The notes: generated by a model from the letters alone, not told the origin. Counted from the stretch's first letter, positions 1-11,671 are shown. The stretch is 64,000 bases of DNA from Arachnopeziza araneosa (GCA_003988855.1 QYAI01000052.1:93927-157926); one strand, 5' to 3'. Translations and numbers: made by a program.

Positions 1-594
1 ATTGGTGGAGCACCGACTATTAACTTTATAATATTCGTTGGAGACATGGAGGTAGAAGGCGGTGGGAAGAGTTGGCTAATCCCGCAGTGGGGTGGTGTTA
101 TAATTCAGAAAGACATCTCAGATTTGAGACCGGCTATGCTGATCTTCTCCAATCAACTTATGTCACTCCTCGGTGCACCAGAGACAGGCTCTCTACCATT
201 GAGACTTATGACGTTAGTCCGCGTAAGAAGCGCAGGACTTTTATTGAAAGCCAGCGGAACGCTTGGCAGTCTTGCGAGACTTACGCTTGCGCTACCAAGC
301 ATCAGCATTCCGCAAACAGTAGCAGAAGGTGTTTATACCACTATTGAACACCTGAGAAAGGCATGCGACGGCCTTGGTGGGAAAGGGGGCCTTGAAAATG
401 CAATAATAGCAGAAGAGGCTGCAGAAAAAGCCTTCTTTGAGAAGAGCATGGTGGGTCAGGTATATTTCCCTGACGAACATAAGGTGGCTGTATATCTACC
501 GCTACTGGGACCGGTGGGAGTTCCGCTTGTGATGGGAGTACTGAAGGAGGTGAAGGCGTGGAGGAAGCGGCGGAGAGAAAGTGTAGCAAGATGA
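1..594 (+). CDS. GPI17: GPI transamidase component GPI17/PIG-S, C-terminal part (5' truncated)
   Basis: The reading frame is open from base 1, so the gene starts outside the window; about 197 C-terminal residues are visible, ending at TGA 592-594. The visible part carries hallmarks of the PIG-S/Gpi17 family as I know it: a WGGV motif, an SLARL helix followed by a proline-rich turn, the AEKAFFEKSM helix, then YFPDEHKVAVYLPL running into a hydrophobic C-terminal membrane segment (LLGPVGVPLVMGVL) and a short basic tail (KAWRKRRRES). PIG-S is an ER-membrane subunit of the transamidase that cleaves the GPI signal of precursor proteins and attaches the GPI anchor; the C-terminal helix anchors it with its bulk in the lumen. 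No intron is seen in this part. It is convergent with the MFS gene downstream. Family identification is by recall, but several motifs agree. Confidence 0.88.
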   Translation: MGGAPTINFIIFVGDMEVEGGGKSWLIPQWGGVIIQKDISDLRPAMLIFSNQLMSLLGAPETGSLPLRLMTLVRVRSAGLLLKASGTLGSLARLTLALPSISIPQTVAEGVYTTIEHLRKACDGLGGKGGLENAIIAEEAAEKAFFEKSMVGQVYFPDEHKVAVYLPLLGPVGVPLVMGVLKEVKAWRKRRRESVAR

Positions 595-1039
595 TATATC
601 AAATTTAATGCGTTCAATATCTCGTTGTTACTGTTCTGGAATTAATGGAGCCAACTATCTCAGCTGAGAGTGCTAGATTTCTCAAGTCTTCCTCCAACCT
701 CTAATTCACAAGCTCTTATCTTAGTCAGGAAACCACGAATTTGATGCTATCTAGCTTCGTTAAAGGAAGAAATTACAAATGATACCAAAATTAGAGCCGA
801 TGCAATACGCAGCCTCCAAAAATAAATTCTGACCGTGTCACCAGCCTGAGACATGTAACGGTAGCTGCGAAATGCAACAAAGGCTACCACCCACCCACCC
901 ATAGTAGCATTTCATTAGTTTGCAACACTCGCGACTTTTACTTTATTCACAACCTACCAAACTTTCATTCAAGATTACGTAATTCAGAGCAATGTAAATA
1001 GATATGGATGTATCTGTACAGGCAAGGATAACACCAACC
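595..1039. other. Convergent intergenic spacer, no gene seen
   Basis: About 445 bases between the stop codons of GPI17 and the MFS gene. AT-rich; both 3' UTRs must lie here. I see no convincing open frame or RNA gene. Confidence 0.6.
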
Positions 1040-2868
1040 TCACCGCGTAATTGTATTCACAGCATCCAACTCATTCTGGCTTCTCTTCGTCCTGATAGCT
1101 GCTCCCCTCCATTGGATGAACATGGTTGGGAATAATGCCGTTACGACGATCAACCCTACCATGAGACCACTGCTGGGTGCTAGACCTAGACTCGCGAACA
1201 TGGTTGGGAACCAGAAGGGGCCTGTTGTGTTAGCTGATGGTTCTTTACGTTGTCTTTGGTGAATGCTTGAAACAAAGAGATAGGGGGAGGAGGAGGAGGA
1301 GGAGGAGGAGGAGGGGAGAAGGGGAGCATACCAATAAACCCCCAAGTCGACCTTATAAGATTGATAAACACTCCAATGGAAGCAGCATGTTCATGATGAC
1401 AATCCACCGCATAAGTCACCAATACTGTCGTCAACAACTGATTCCCAAATGCACTAATTCCGATGCCAATAATCGGAGTAACATCATAACTCTTCAACTG
1501 CTCGAGTCTAATGCAAAAGACCAGTAAACCAGCTATAATTGTCGCGTACCCAGGATACGCCAGCCAGATGCGATATTCAGACGCTACATGTCTACTCCTC
1601 CCCAACTTGCGGGATCCATATCGCATCAGCGCATCGGAACCTTTACCACCCGCGACCTCACCAATCAAAGAGCCAATGATCATTCCAATGAACTGGAGAC
1701 CGATCTGTTGCGCGTTGAAGTGGAATCTGGGCGTGAAGAGTTGTGGAATTTCGACGGTGAGGAGGACGGATGAGAAATCGAAGACGATGGAGTAGGCGAG
1801 GGCGGGGATCAAGACGTTTGGATAAGTGAACATGGTTATTGGTGCCCAGAAACTGCGGAGTGTGAGAGGATGGGGTCCGATGGCGCCGAATGAAAGGTAT
1901 TGACGGCGGAAAGCGGAGGTCTGGGGTGTGGTGGTGGGTTTGTCGGAAGACGCAGTGTGTTGACTGCGGACATAGAGGGTTTCGGGAGAAAAGAAGAAGT
2001 AGAGAACAAATTGGACAAAGTTCGTGATTGCCATTGTGTAATAGATCCATTGCCATCCCACTCGCTGAGCAACGAATCCCATAATGAAGGGTCCAGCAGG
2101 GGGACTATAATTGTCAATATACTGACATATTCATAGGGAAAGAAATATACCCAAGCGTAACCATCAAAGTCCAAATCCCCATCTTCTGGCCCCTTTCTTC
2201 AGCGAAGAACGTCTCAGTGACTACAGCACTACTAATAGCGATGGCAGGGCTGATGAAAAACGCATCTAGTAGCCTCGTCACCACCTGTGCACCATAATTT
2301 CGACTCTCGCCACAGCCAATATTCAACAACATGGAGCAGAACGTTGAGATGAGCCAGATAGGTCGACGTCCATAGCGATTTGATATAGGTTTCCAGAATA
2401 AAGGCGAGAAACCCAAAACGACAATTTGAATACTAGTCAAGTAACTGGCCTTAGTGAGCGAGATGTTAAATTCGATGGCGAAGTCTTCAAATGCTGGAAT
2501 AACGGCTGCGGCCGTGAAAGTTGTCATCATGGCATGAAAGCTGATGAGTAATAAGTTCACATTTTTCTATCAATCTCCATCAGCTTTAATTCCTCCAACG
2601 TCAAATAAATTGGGCAGACCTTCAAACTGGACCAATTTAGAGGGTCTGTGGGATCCATTGTTGGTAAAGGATTCAAATCAATCGTTCCATGTCTCTTGAG
2701 CAAGAAATCTCGGTGCTCAGCACTGAGACCATCAATGGGACCATCTTCCAGATTGTTGAATCCAGAGTGATCCTTCGTAACTACTCCATCAACGGTATCT
2801 TGCGGATTCGAGGTTTCTGATGCATACAAATGATCTAACTCAATAGTCTCTGGTTTGTGGTCCGTCAT
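1040..2868 (-). CDS. MFS transporter, DHA1-like (12-TM drug:H+ antiporter type)
   Basis: Four exons on the minus strand: 2868-2620, 2566-2151, 2104-1332 and 1221-1040, giving 539 residues. Introns of 53, 46 and 110 bp have GT..AG ends, and the junctions restore NWSSLK|KNVNLLLISF, TLG|PPAGPFIMGF and GFIG|PFWFPTMF. The N-terminal ~80 residues are polar and cytoplasmic, followed by the DPLNWSS element common before TM1 in fungal DHA1 proteins. NRYGRRP (about residue 147) is the MFS loop 2-3 signature, and a later GPFIMGFVAQ resembles the antiporter motif C region. The protein should export small molecules at the plasma membrane by proton antiport; the substrate cannot be told. The last intron carries a (CCT)n tract and is open in frame for a while, so naive gene calling could run into a poly-proline tail. 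The family call is firm; the subfamily is inferred. Confidence 0.87.
1222..1331 (-). repeat. (CCT)n microsatellite inside the last MFS intron
   Basis: On the plus strand an AGG triplet tract runs from about 1286 to 1314 within this 110-bp intron. On the transcribed strand it is a CCT run upstream of a CAGCTAAC-type branch site and the CAG acceptor at 1224-1222, so it could act as an extended polypyrimidine tract. Confidence 0.8.
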
Positions 2869-5858
2869 CTTGCGGCTCTCGACCGTGACTCGCAGGAAAA
2901 GACCAGAATGAAATATGTAATAGGAAAACAGGCAGAAGAAATAAGAGAAAGTTATAACCTAGAGAGATGTTACACCTACCCCGGGACCCCCGTGCAGACT
3001 GGTTTACTGTAACTTCAGACTCCTAGGTGAGGACGTTGCCTCAGCGGGGTGGCTCGTAGCAGGCGCAGTGATACTGATGCAGAGCATTCACGCTCATGAC
3101 ATTGAAGAGTGCAACCAGCACCAGGCACTTTATCCTATACCCACAATTTTGAGGCTCTTCGCCAGTAAGAATGGTAGTGTAGTCAGGAACGTTGAGAAAA
3201 ATTGCCGTGCAAAATGGCCGATGGGGCAACAAGAAAAAGTGGGATCGATGATGTAGGATTGAATGTTGTCAGAATGGTAGATCTTAGCAGTGTTGAGTTT
3301 GGATGATGTCCGGAAGGTTGATTCCAACAGCGACACGGAGCTTTTGACGAGGTTAAGGTGGACGAGGTGGATGCTAAAGTTGGAGGAGGTTGCGTGGGGA
3401 CTGGGGATTGGGGATTGGCGGGGCTACGAAAGGGGATATTTCTTCCAGCACGGGGAGGAGGAGACGGAAAGAACGACATCGCATCATAGACTATCGGCGA
3501 TTGTAGAAGAAGCATCAAAATTCATGAACAGGAAAAAACATATTTATAAGGCTTACAAAAACGAGTAAGCTGCTGATATGGGGGTAAGTCAGGAATAGCA
3601 GGGCGCGGCTCCGAGATTGGAGCCAGTTATGAACTGTCAATAACACAAAGGAAACATCTTTTGATTGCTCACATTCAGAATGCACATTGATTTCAAATAT
3701 GCCGTCAATTCTTGAGAATCTTATTCCGATTATTGCATTAACAACGAGATGATGCACTTGTGGTTAAAATCTATGTCGTCTAGCCAGATTGATATCTCAC
3801 ACATCCGAAATGAGATGATGCGGCACTGCTCTGAACACCGGCAGTATTTATTCAGAACGATTTCACTCAACAGAAAGGAACTTTGAATTCAGGATATGGA
3901 TGCCAAGGGTTCGTGCTCTTGAGAAGGCGAGGAATGCCGAACTCAAAGGGAGTTTTAAGCAGCACAACGCGACATAAGAGTCCTTTGAGCAGACATCTCT
4001 AAGAACGGAAATATATTAAACAAGAAGGAACTCTGGAAATCTTTTATGATACAATTCTTCCGGACTGCTTGTGAGCGAAATACGAGCCGATAATACAGGT
4101 TGTTGTGCGTAAATCGCCGAGCGTTGGCACCTTGATGCCAAAACAAACCCACCAGCCGACAATTGAGCTCTGCATATTGGAAATTGGAAACAATCAAGCA
4201 GATGATCGATTTCCAATACTGTGGTACTGACGACCAGCATCATGCAGTGCAAACAAGTAGAGATGCATACAACACTCAGCACGGACTTGAAGATTGATTA
4301 AAGAATGTGCTGGGGAGGCGGATTGGATGGCTGAGAGCAGCTGAATTACCAGCGAAGGTCGGCTTTTTCCTAGAGGGAATTAGGTTAATAACCAGAAGTC
4401 AGCGCAGCCTGAAGGGTACTGTGATGGAAAAGAGGGAAAGCCAACTATTATTCCCCGGTTCATTGAGAGAGCAATCGTCCCGACTCCTCGATATACCGAG
4501 TTTGTTATGGCCCCAAAGGTTTGTGTAATTGTAATTCTTGGTAGGTTTAATATGCTTTGCCACGTTGCTCATTAGGGAAATCTCTGACTCGTATGACAAT
4601 TTGAATGACTTGAAGGCGGCGAGATGGCCTAAAGGTTGTTTGACAAGAGCAGATGGGCGAGAAGACATCACGTGATTGAAGAAAGGGGTTGCGTTCCTGC
4701 GCTAGCAACGCGCCTGAATCTTTTCCTGGACCCAACTACCATCTCACCAGCTGCAAGATCAGATTCGCAACACTCGGGCAACCCGAAATACCTCGCGCGA
4801 TGACTGCAGCAGGAGCCTCTCACCGTTTCACCCCTCCTCGTGTTTATCCGGCAACGATCCAGCTAGCCTCCTTGCAGACTCAGCGAGGGCAGACATGCAC
4901 TGTCGCATGGCCTGCCAAATATCCTGGCGCACACTAACAAGAAGCCCCAAATGTTCCACGATTCAACTCATCAACCATCTTGTGTTTGAATTATGACCGC
5001 CCATCCTGTTATGCGCTATCTTGGCCATCTTACCGAGAAGTTGGAGAAGCCCGACTGAAGCTGGTGGCAGACACCACCGTTCGAGTTTCCCAGCGTGGCT
5101 TCTGACTCCGCCTCCGTCATCTGCTGCTGGAAGACACCCAGCCAGCGCCACCCGTGCCTCGTTCTCAGGGGACCCACGATTCTGCCTCTTCTTCTGGAAG
5201 GCACATGGAAACATTGTGTCGTGCGGCGCGACGAATGAGGTGCCTGTGGCCCATATTCCGGGGAATTGACGGATATTCTACCGCTCATGAAACAAATTAG
5301 GAATATCCTTGTGACACCCTGGGCTATATTAGGGCTCGACCGGGCATAAGGCATAAGCATGCCTGTACAGAATTTTGGCCGGGTCTCATCCACCGATCCT
5401 TACCTGTTGTACCTTCATCCACTTCAGGAACTGTGAGATCCGAACACTCGTTTCGTCACCAACATCCGTAAGGGAGGAGGTCAGCAATCTCGCAAGTCTT
5501 GCATCTCATGGTACCCATGCTGAGATCAACATGTCTATCTCGAATTCGATAAGTATGGCATGGCCCACCGTGGCCTCCCGAGCCAGTCTCTGGGTTTTCT
5601 GATGAACCTGGTACTTTTCTGCTGTACTCCACATTCTTACCTTTCGTTGAAAGTTTGTCTGTTCTGGATCTTCTCTCGCCTTTATCATTCATCTGACATG
5701 ACATATCAAGCGTGGATGATCCTCGTTTCTTCTTGAAACCCTTCTCTTTCTGTCTCCTACACGGCGCCTATCGACGCTCCACGTCCAATATCAGTGGTAC
5801 TTATCCTGGTGGGAGTTCTTTGAGTTGATCAACCCTCCAAGCAAAAAGAAACTTCATC
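2869..5858. other. Large spacer between MFS gene and GPCR, no supported gene
   Basis: About 3 kb upstream of both flanking genes, since they are divergent (MFS minus, GPCR plus). Several frames of 60-125 codons exist on both strands, but they overlap each other, lack recognisable motifs and have no splice-consistent extension. The last ~150 bases before the GPCR start are rich in C and T (for example 5720-5760), as in fungal promoters and 5' UTRs. A lineage-specific short gene cannot be excluded. Confidence 0.5.
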
Positions 5859-7312
5859 ATGCGACCACCAATCCCAATAGCGAGTAGCTCTCTCGATCCA
5901 CTGCCTGTCGATATACGAGATGGAATGATAGCAATGGGAACTGTCGGGCTCCTATCAACCATATCAACACTTTCTCTTTTCATCTTCATTACCTATCGAA
6001 TGATCTATTGGAAAAAGTACTTTGCCCAGCCCATCTCGAGGAATCAGGCCTTCATCCTCATCTACAATCTTCTTCTTGCCGACTTACAACAAGCTCTAAG
6101 CTTCGTTATATCGTTTTGGTGGATCTCACAAAACAAACTCGTTGGGCCGAATAAAGTCTGCAATGCTCAGGGTTGGCTAATACAAGTGGGAGATGTCTCG
6201 TACGTTATTTTCATCTTTAATTTGCTTCCATATATCCAATATCTGCATAGTACTCGGTGTGGGAGTTATCACAAAAGATTCCAGCTCAAATCTATCTTAG
6301 ACTAGACAAGAAGTGCTAATCCCTTCCAGGTCCGGTCTTTTCGTGCTCTCCATAGCAATTCACACCTTCATCAGTCTCGTGGTTCAAAGACAAATACCGC
6401 ACAAAGTTTTTGTCACCGGCGTTTGTTCATTGTGGGCATTCGTAATGGTCCTCGCAGCCGTCGGTCCGGCGCGCTCCCCCGATGATTTTTTCGTATGCAT
6501 TTGAACCCCTCAGCCACGAAAAGGATGACTTACTAACACCCCTAAAGGTTCCAGCCGGGTCATGGTGTTGGATGGGAGAATCTCACTCGGCGGAACGCCT
6601 ATACTTGCATTATGTCTGGATTTTTGTTTCGCAACTCGGCTCGTTATCCCTCTACACGTTCATATTCTTCTACCTCCGAAAACGCATTGCTGGGACAAAC
6701 CTCGCCCACGCCGACGCTTCTCTATCCTCTACAACAAACAATCAATTTCACTCCCATGGCGGCGTCACAACCACAACAATCAGTGTTGCCCGACCAGATC
6801 CATTCGCCGTTAGCCGCGCTAGAATTCTCAGAACGGCGAGGTACATGGTCGTTTACCCTTTCGCGTATGTTGCGCTCACTCTACCCCTTGCTTCGGCCCG
6901 TGTATCCGTCATGGCGGGCGGAAACCCTCCTGCGACATTACTTCCCGCTGCTGGAACGATGATGGCGTCTTGCGGTGTTATTGATGTTTTGCTCTATATT
7001 TATACCCGCAATGCCCTCTTTAAGAATTCTTTCAAAAAGAAGGGCTCGGGGATGGGACCCGAGAATAGGAGTGCGGCTAACCTGACTCGATTTCCCACTG
7101 CAAAGAATCAGGCTATCCGGCTCGGGGAAATGGGTAACGAGGGGAGAGATAGCGCCGTCTCAATGAAAGGAGGGCAAATAATCGTCACCAAGAATGTTGT
7201 TATGGAAGATGCAAGCACTGGCGGGAGTCCGGCGAGGAGCGAGAGAAGTGATAGCATAACGAGTCTGGTTGGCAAAACGAGAAGCGGTACGAGGGTATCT
7301 TGGACTGTATAG
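5859..7312 (+). CDS. Fungal seven-transmembrane G-protein-coupled receptor (cAMP-receptor/Git3-like superfamily)
   Basis: Exons 5859-6199, 6330-6492 and 6548-7312 (introns 130 and 55 bp) give 422 residues. Seven hydrophobic segments are visible: TM1 around GTVGLLSTISTLSLFIFITY, TM2 around AFILIYNLLLADLQQALSF, TM3 after VCNAQGWLIQVGD spanning the first junction, TM4 (VFVTGVCSLWAFVMVLAAVG), TM5 after the WCWM loop (LHYVWIFVSQLGSLSLYTF), then a long third cytoplasmic loop rich in Ser/Thr, and TM6-TM7 (YMVVYPFAYVALTLPLA; AAGTMMASCGVIDVLLYIY). Conserved Cys in the first (VCNAQ) and second (SWCWM) outer loops could form the usual disulphide. NLLLADLQQ and WCW are typical of fungal receptors of the class V / GprM-like groups; which class is not settled here. 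The ~100-residue basic, Ser-rich tail is probably a phosphorylation target. Ligand unknown. Confidence 0.82.
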
Positions 7313-7790
7313 GTTTCTTTTCAGGTTGGGAGTTTGGGATTGGTGTTAAGGACGGAGGAGCGACGGCGAGAGATACCTGGAAGGTCAGGCGTTCAGGATA
7401 CCAAGTTTACAATTTAATTACAATTTTCTCTCTATTTTGGAAAGAAAATTATCTGACTCCAAAAAGCATCGATTCATCACATTCTCCGTCTCCCTCGATT
7501 CGAAAAGTGCAATCTCCTACTTCCATCCCTCCGTCCAACGGACTCTCTCTCCAAGGGGCTCTTTCCCCAACTGGCACTTTCCCCAGCTTCTCCACAAACG
7601 GCCCTTTCCTCCACGGTCAACCCAACCCATCTTCGTCGCCGAAAGCTCCAGCTCGAAAACCCACCCCGTACCCAAGAGCAAGTCTCAGCCCATCCCGGCC
7701 CATTCCACACCGCGCCGCGACCATCCCATCTCCAGACCCGTCCACCGACCGCCAGGCCAGGCAGCCGAGCAAGGTATGACGACGCGAAGA

Positions 7791-7803
7791 GGGGGGGGGG
7801 GGG
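7791..7803. repeat. Homopolymeric G13 tract
   Basis: Thirteen consecutive G on the plus strand about 480 bases past the GPCR stop. It may be assembly-sensitive (length errors) or G-quadruplex prone. Confidence 0.9.
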
Positions 7804-7940
7804 CTCTGATCGTGGATTACTTCTCAGGTGGCCTGCTACCGCATTGTTTTAGCATCGACTTATGGCCGGCATGTTGGATATGGGGGGTTTCTCGCCTCTA
7901 TGGTCTGGCGAGGGGAGCGGTGTCTGGTTTTGGGTTGGAG

Positions 7941-7960
7941 GGAGAGGAGAGGAGAGGAGA
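7941..7960. repeat. (GGAGA)4 purine tandem repeat
   Basis: Four perfect GGAGA pentamers in a longer G/A-rich strand. No function is evident. Confidence 0.85.
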
Positions 7961-9869
7961 GGGAGGGTGGGTTATGCTGTCTGTTTGATGGGGAGAGAGT
8001 TACATGCGTGATCAATCGCGCGGTGAGTTCTCAGGTGTGGTACAGTTGGTATCTACGTCTCCCACCTGATCGGGGTGGATCTTGCGTAGTCTATGGTTAC
8101 AGTAGTAACGACGATGGATGGTCACGCTCCCCGGCGCCGTCACAGCCAAACAAAGTTTCTTGCCACTCGAGGTTGCATAAATCTAAGATCTGGTATTATC
8201 ATAACTCGATCTACATAAGCTCGTTTGCTCTCTGGCATATTCGTCATGGCATATATAAACGCCTCGGATTTTATGCAGACGTTGAACATTGGTGTAAACA
8301 TTGTTCGTCTCGCCTGGAGAGGTTTGTGCGGGCGTGTCTGATGGATGTCCGGGGCGTGGGTTATGCATTGTGTGAACAAGTTCGAATAAACGGTGATGCA
8401 TAAGTTTTACGGTGGGCATAGATGGATGAATGGGTTTTACGGCGGGTGATTTACGTCTGCTTGGGGAGTCGGAACTAAACAAGTTTGTGATCCGATGACT
8501 GCCCGGTGCATGCTTGTGCAGGTCGGTCGAGTCCCTTGTTTCGACGAAACTCGAGACGAGAGAAGAAGAGATCTGGATGTTGGAATGAGAGGCATGGTCT
8601 GGGTAGGATGCTCTCAGGAATGAGATCCGCGATCAGTACAGTAGAATGGAGAACTTGGGAGTACATGCTACACAACTCCCATCGGCTTACACACCACTAC
8701 ACGACTTCGTGATAGCTACCGAATGCCGGGTTTTGGTTTCGACTAGACCTCAGGGTACGATTGCCACCCCGTCCGATCTCTCTCTGATTACCTGCCGAAT
8801 CGACCTACCGCCCGGCCACTCCGAATCTGGAGGTATCCGCTCATCCTCGCCGTGATTATTGCTCCACTCGACTGCAGGCCGCGACGTTCGCACAGACTGG
8901 AGATCCTTATTCAGTGCTCGGGTGCGTGGAATTCCCCCTATAAGCTCGGCTACCGTTGCGTCGTCCGTACTCCGTACCTGCGGCGGCCGACGGCGGCGGC
9001 ACAGGCGGGCGCGAGAGGGAGAGGGCCGGCTGGTTGGCTGCTTTAGGTCACGACGAACAGGCGGCTTGGGGAAATGTCAGGAAACAATCTCGACGTGATG
9101 TTTACTCAGCTGCGCATCTTGTCATGAATTGGTATGCATGAATAAATCGGTTCGAGGGTGCGGGTGAGGTACAGTACGTGTAGTCCGAACACCCACTTCG
9201 ACATCGTCGTTCATGTCTCAGATGATCGTAGGAGGGTGAAACGCTGCTGCGAGCTGAAACTCGAATGTGATCAGCCATGACGAGTTGATGGTCGAAAAGC
9301 GCAGAGGCTGTGTGGCGTAACCTTAAGGGGTCTTGAAGATCTCCGAACGAGGAAACGCATTATGTCGACCGACGTATCTACCGAGCCTTGAGCACCGGAG
9401 CAATATATCCTGTCGTGGGAGTATTTGTTTCAGGGTGTGAAGATTTAACGATGCCTACTTGGGTAGGTAATCTGAGGGTCCTGTTCCATGGGTTGTAGGG
9501 CTGGTGGCTGGACGAGCTTAGGTGAGGATATTGGTGCATAGGACTGGATAACTCCCGACTAAGTGAGTTTATATAATTGCAATGCCCTACTCGCAAGCAA
9601 GCAATCGAAGACTCCAATGTGAGCACAAAGTCTGCACTCTCTCAAAATACTCTCTCAAGTAAAACAAGTAGCCAAGCAGTACTCACTTCAAGACTTGTAG
9701 AAGATGCACCCAAGTACCGTCTAGATCTGCCATGGACTATGTACCAACATGTCGGAATCTCTGTTCCAAGATCTTAGGCTCGCAGTCGCTGTCAGTGAGA
9801 TGGAGCCTCTAGCACAGCTTACTATGTAAATGAGAGCAAGAAAAACATGATAGCACTTATACATTCAGA

Positions 9870-10755
9870 TTAGATCTTGGTATACCTCAAGTAGGGTCTA
9901 ATCTCCCTAACCTCTCCAAACTTCTTCCTCGCATCCTCCGTCTTCACGGTGGGCGGCACAATAACATCTTCACCCACCTGCCAATCAACCGGCGTCGTAA
10001 TGCCCTTCTTGTCCGCTGTCTGGAGAGAATCAATCACTCTCAGAACCTCGGTTGTATTCCGCCCACAGCTGGCTGGATACATCATGGTGAGACGGATCTT
10101 CTTGGCCGGATCGATGATGAAGACGGAGCGGATGGTGAATGCAATGCCTTTCTCATCAATGTTCTCCAGATCTTGCGCATCTAGCATATCGTAGAGGAAG
10201 GCAATCTTGCGGTCGGCGTCGGCGATGATGGGGAACTGGAGGTCCGTTTTGGCGATGTCATTGATATCCTCGATCCATCTTGCATGGGAGCCTAGGTCAT
10301 TCGCGCTCTACCAACCTCTCATGAGCGAAGGGTTCCCAGAGGGCCTCACTCGACTCAACTCACCAAGCCAATCATCCGCACTCCCCTCTTCTCGAATTCG
10401 CCCTTGAGTTTTGCAAAGGCGCCAAGTTCAGTGGTGCAGACCGGTGTGAAGTCGGCCGGGTGCGAGAACAAGACCCCCCACCTGTCTCCGAGGAATTGAT
10501 GGAAATCGACATCGCCATGGGTCGTCCTGGCTTGGAAGTTTGGAGCTGAGAGGCTGTGTCAGCTGCAGTGCGACGCTCTCTTGTTGATTGGGGAAGTGTA
10601 CCTGTTGAACCGAGACGGAGACGTGGCGGTTCCTGTTGTGCTCGAGTGGTGCTAAAACGGCGAGATAGAGGGGTGGCTCGGCGGATGGGTGGCCAGCTAG
10701 CAGCGCGGATTGCGTTGACAGCTCTGGGAGGTGTTTGACGCAGGAGAATTGCCAT
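9870..10755 (-). CDS. PRX1: Mitochondrial 1-Cys peroxiredoxin (Prx6/Prx1 type)
   Basis: Exons 10755-10602, 10545-10364 and 10307-9870 (introns 56 and 56 bp) give 257 residues. The first ~45 residues are Arg/Ser/Ala-rich without acidic residues (MAILLRQTPPRAVNAIRAAS...), a mitochondrial presequence, which is why I chose the ATG at 10755 over the longer open frame upstream. The thioredoxin fold follows: APNFQA, then DFTPVCTTELGAF with the peroxidatic Cys at residue 88 and active-site Thr at 85. SANDLGSHARW, IADADRKIA and the catalytic Arg in GRN (residue 195) follow, and the long C-terminal extension (VDWQVGEDVIVPP..., ending RYTKI) is typical of the Prx6 subfamily. It reduces peroxides in the mitochondrial matrix using thioredoxin or glutathione as in yeast Prx1. 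An unusual Cys (residue 193) sits just before GRN. Divergent from the AnmK-like gene. Confidence 0.93.
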
Positions 10756-11671
10756 TCTGGGGATCTTTTGCAATCTTGACGATTGTTGACCTGGATTGGA
10801 AGCTCTGAAGCTCTGAAGCTCTGGAGCTCCAGAGCTCCCTGGTGGGCTCATGGCCTGGGGGAAGATTTCGTCATTTCCAGTGACCGGCTAAAATCCATTT
10901 TGGGGGGGGAGGGGGTTTTGGGAGGTTTATTTAACCTGAAGCGGCCGAGGGGCAATTGGACCCCTCCGTCCCCACAGCCTCCTCCCTCTGCTCAACATCA
11001 CGAGAAGTCTGCCGATAGGGAGCCTTCACCATATCTTGGGAGGATCGAGCGGATGCTGGCCACCTTACTTGAACGCTGAGATACTTGCACTTCTCCTCCC
11101 AGACCAGGAAACCGGCGGTAACCGCCTGGAGGTGGATGGCAACCAGGTTACATTGAGTGACAATTTATTTCTTGTTTTTTTTTCTGCTTTCGCGAGATGC
11201 CTTCAATGGAAGAGGGAGGTCTCTGGAGAAAAGTCTGCGTACTAATCTTTTTTTAGGATAACCTCTTGGCCCAGCCGGCCCTTGTGGGGAAAGCTCCCCC
11301 CTCCCCCAGTCGCCGTGGATGGCGAGCGAAGGTGCTGCATTTAAATGCCTATTCGGGTCAGCTCTTCCTCGGCTTCCAACGACCAAAATGGCCTGCCGAC
11401 CCAAGACCTCTGACCCTGAGCTAATCATCCAAGCCATTTATGGATGAACAGCAGCAGACCGAGAGCGAAAGTCATGTCACCACCAGTTGCAACAAAACAA
11501 GAAAAAGCGGAGCCATGGCTTTCTTCCTCATTCAGCATGCACGACACCGTTTCGTGCCCTCGAAAAGATTCTCGTCTCATACATACAGAGCACTGCTTAT
11601 ATGGGGCTCATGCCCCCCTGCCATATATGTCTTGATATCGGCTCTGCTCAGCTCACGAGCTTTCTGTTCAA
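10756..11671. other. Divergent promoter region of PRX1 and the AnmK-like gene
   Basis: 916 bases between start codons. It contains a perfect 20-bp palindrome with preceding 8-bp direct repeats close to PRX1 (separate entry), a G-rich run near 10900-10920, a T run near 11176-11182 and no gene I can support. Confidence 0.6.
10799..10836. repeat. Three 8-bp direct repeats merging into a perfect 20-bp palindrome
   Basis: GAAGCTCT occurs three times head-to-tail (10799-10806, 10807-10814, 10815-10822). Bases 10817-10836 (AGCTCTGGAGCTCCAGAGCT) equal their own reverse complement. This lies 62-81 bases upstream of the PRX1 start codon, so it may be a dimeric transcription-factor site or a 5'-UTR hairpin. 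The symmetry is seen directly; the role is inferred. Confidence 0.85.

Larger units (their letters stand above)
7313..9869. other. 2.5-kb spacer downstream of the GPCR, simple repeats but no supported gene
   Basis: Long overlapping frames at about 7300-8400 translate into Ser/Pro-rich or Trp/Gly-rich strings without family motifs and occur on both strands, as expected for GC-rich non-coding DNA. It holds a 13-G run (7791-7803), four GGAGA units (7941-7960) and a GC-rich patch with GGCGGC triplets near 8980-9030. Part is presumably the 3' UTR of the GPCR and part that of the peroxiredoxin gene. Confidence 0.5.

Noticed and set aside
1186..1331. Poly-proline C-terminus for the MFS transporter
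   Set aside because: Arises from reading through a GT..AG intron; splicing gives the expected TM12 (LAPSSGLMVGLIVVTALF) instead.
3183..3518. Possible short genes in the MFS-GPCR spacer
   Set aside because: Frames of up to 125 codons on both strands, mutually overlapping and without motifs or splice-supported extensions.
7300..8403. Long overlapping frames after the GPCR stop (Ser/Pro-rich, then Trp/Gly-rich)
   Set aside because: They overlap each other and opposite-strand frames, pass through a G13 run and purine repeats, and show no motif; expected of GC-rich non-coding DNA.
10756..10851. Upstream extension of peroxiredoxin (extra 32 residues)
   Set aside because: The extra residues are encoded by the palindrome/direct repeats and would hide the mitochondrial presequence that begins at MAILLRQ.
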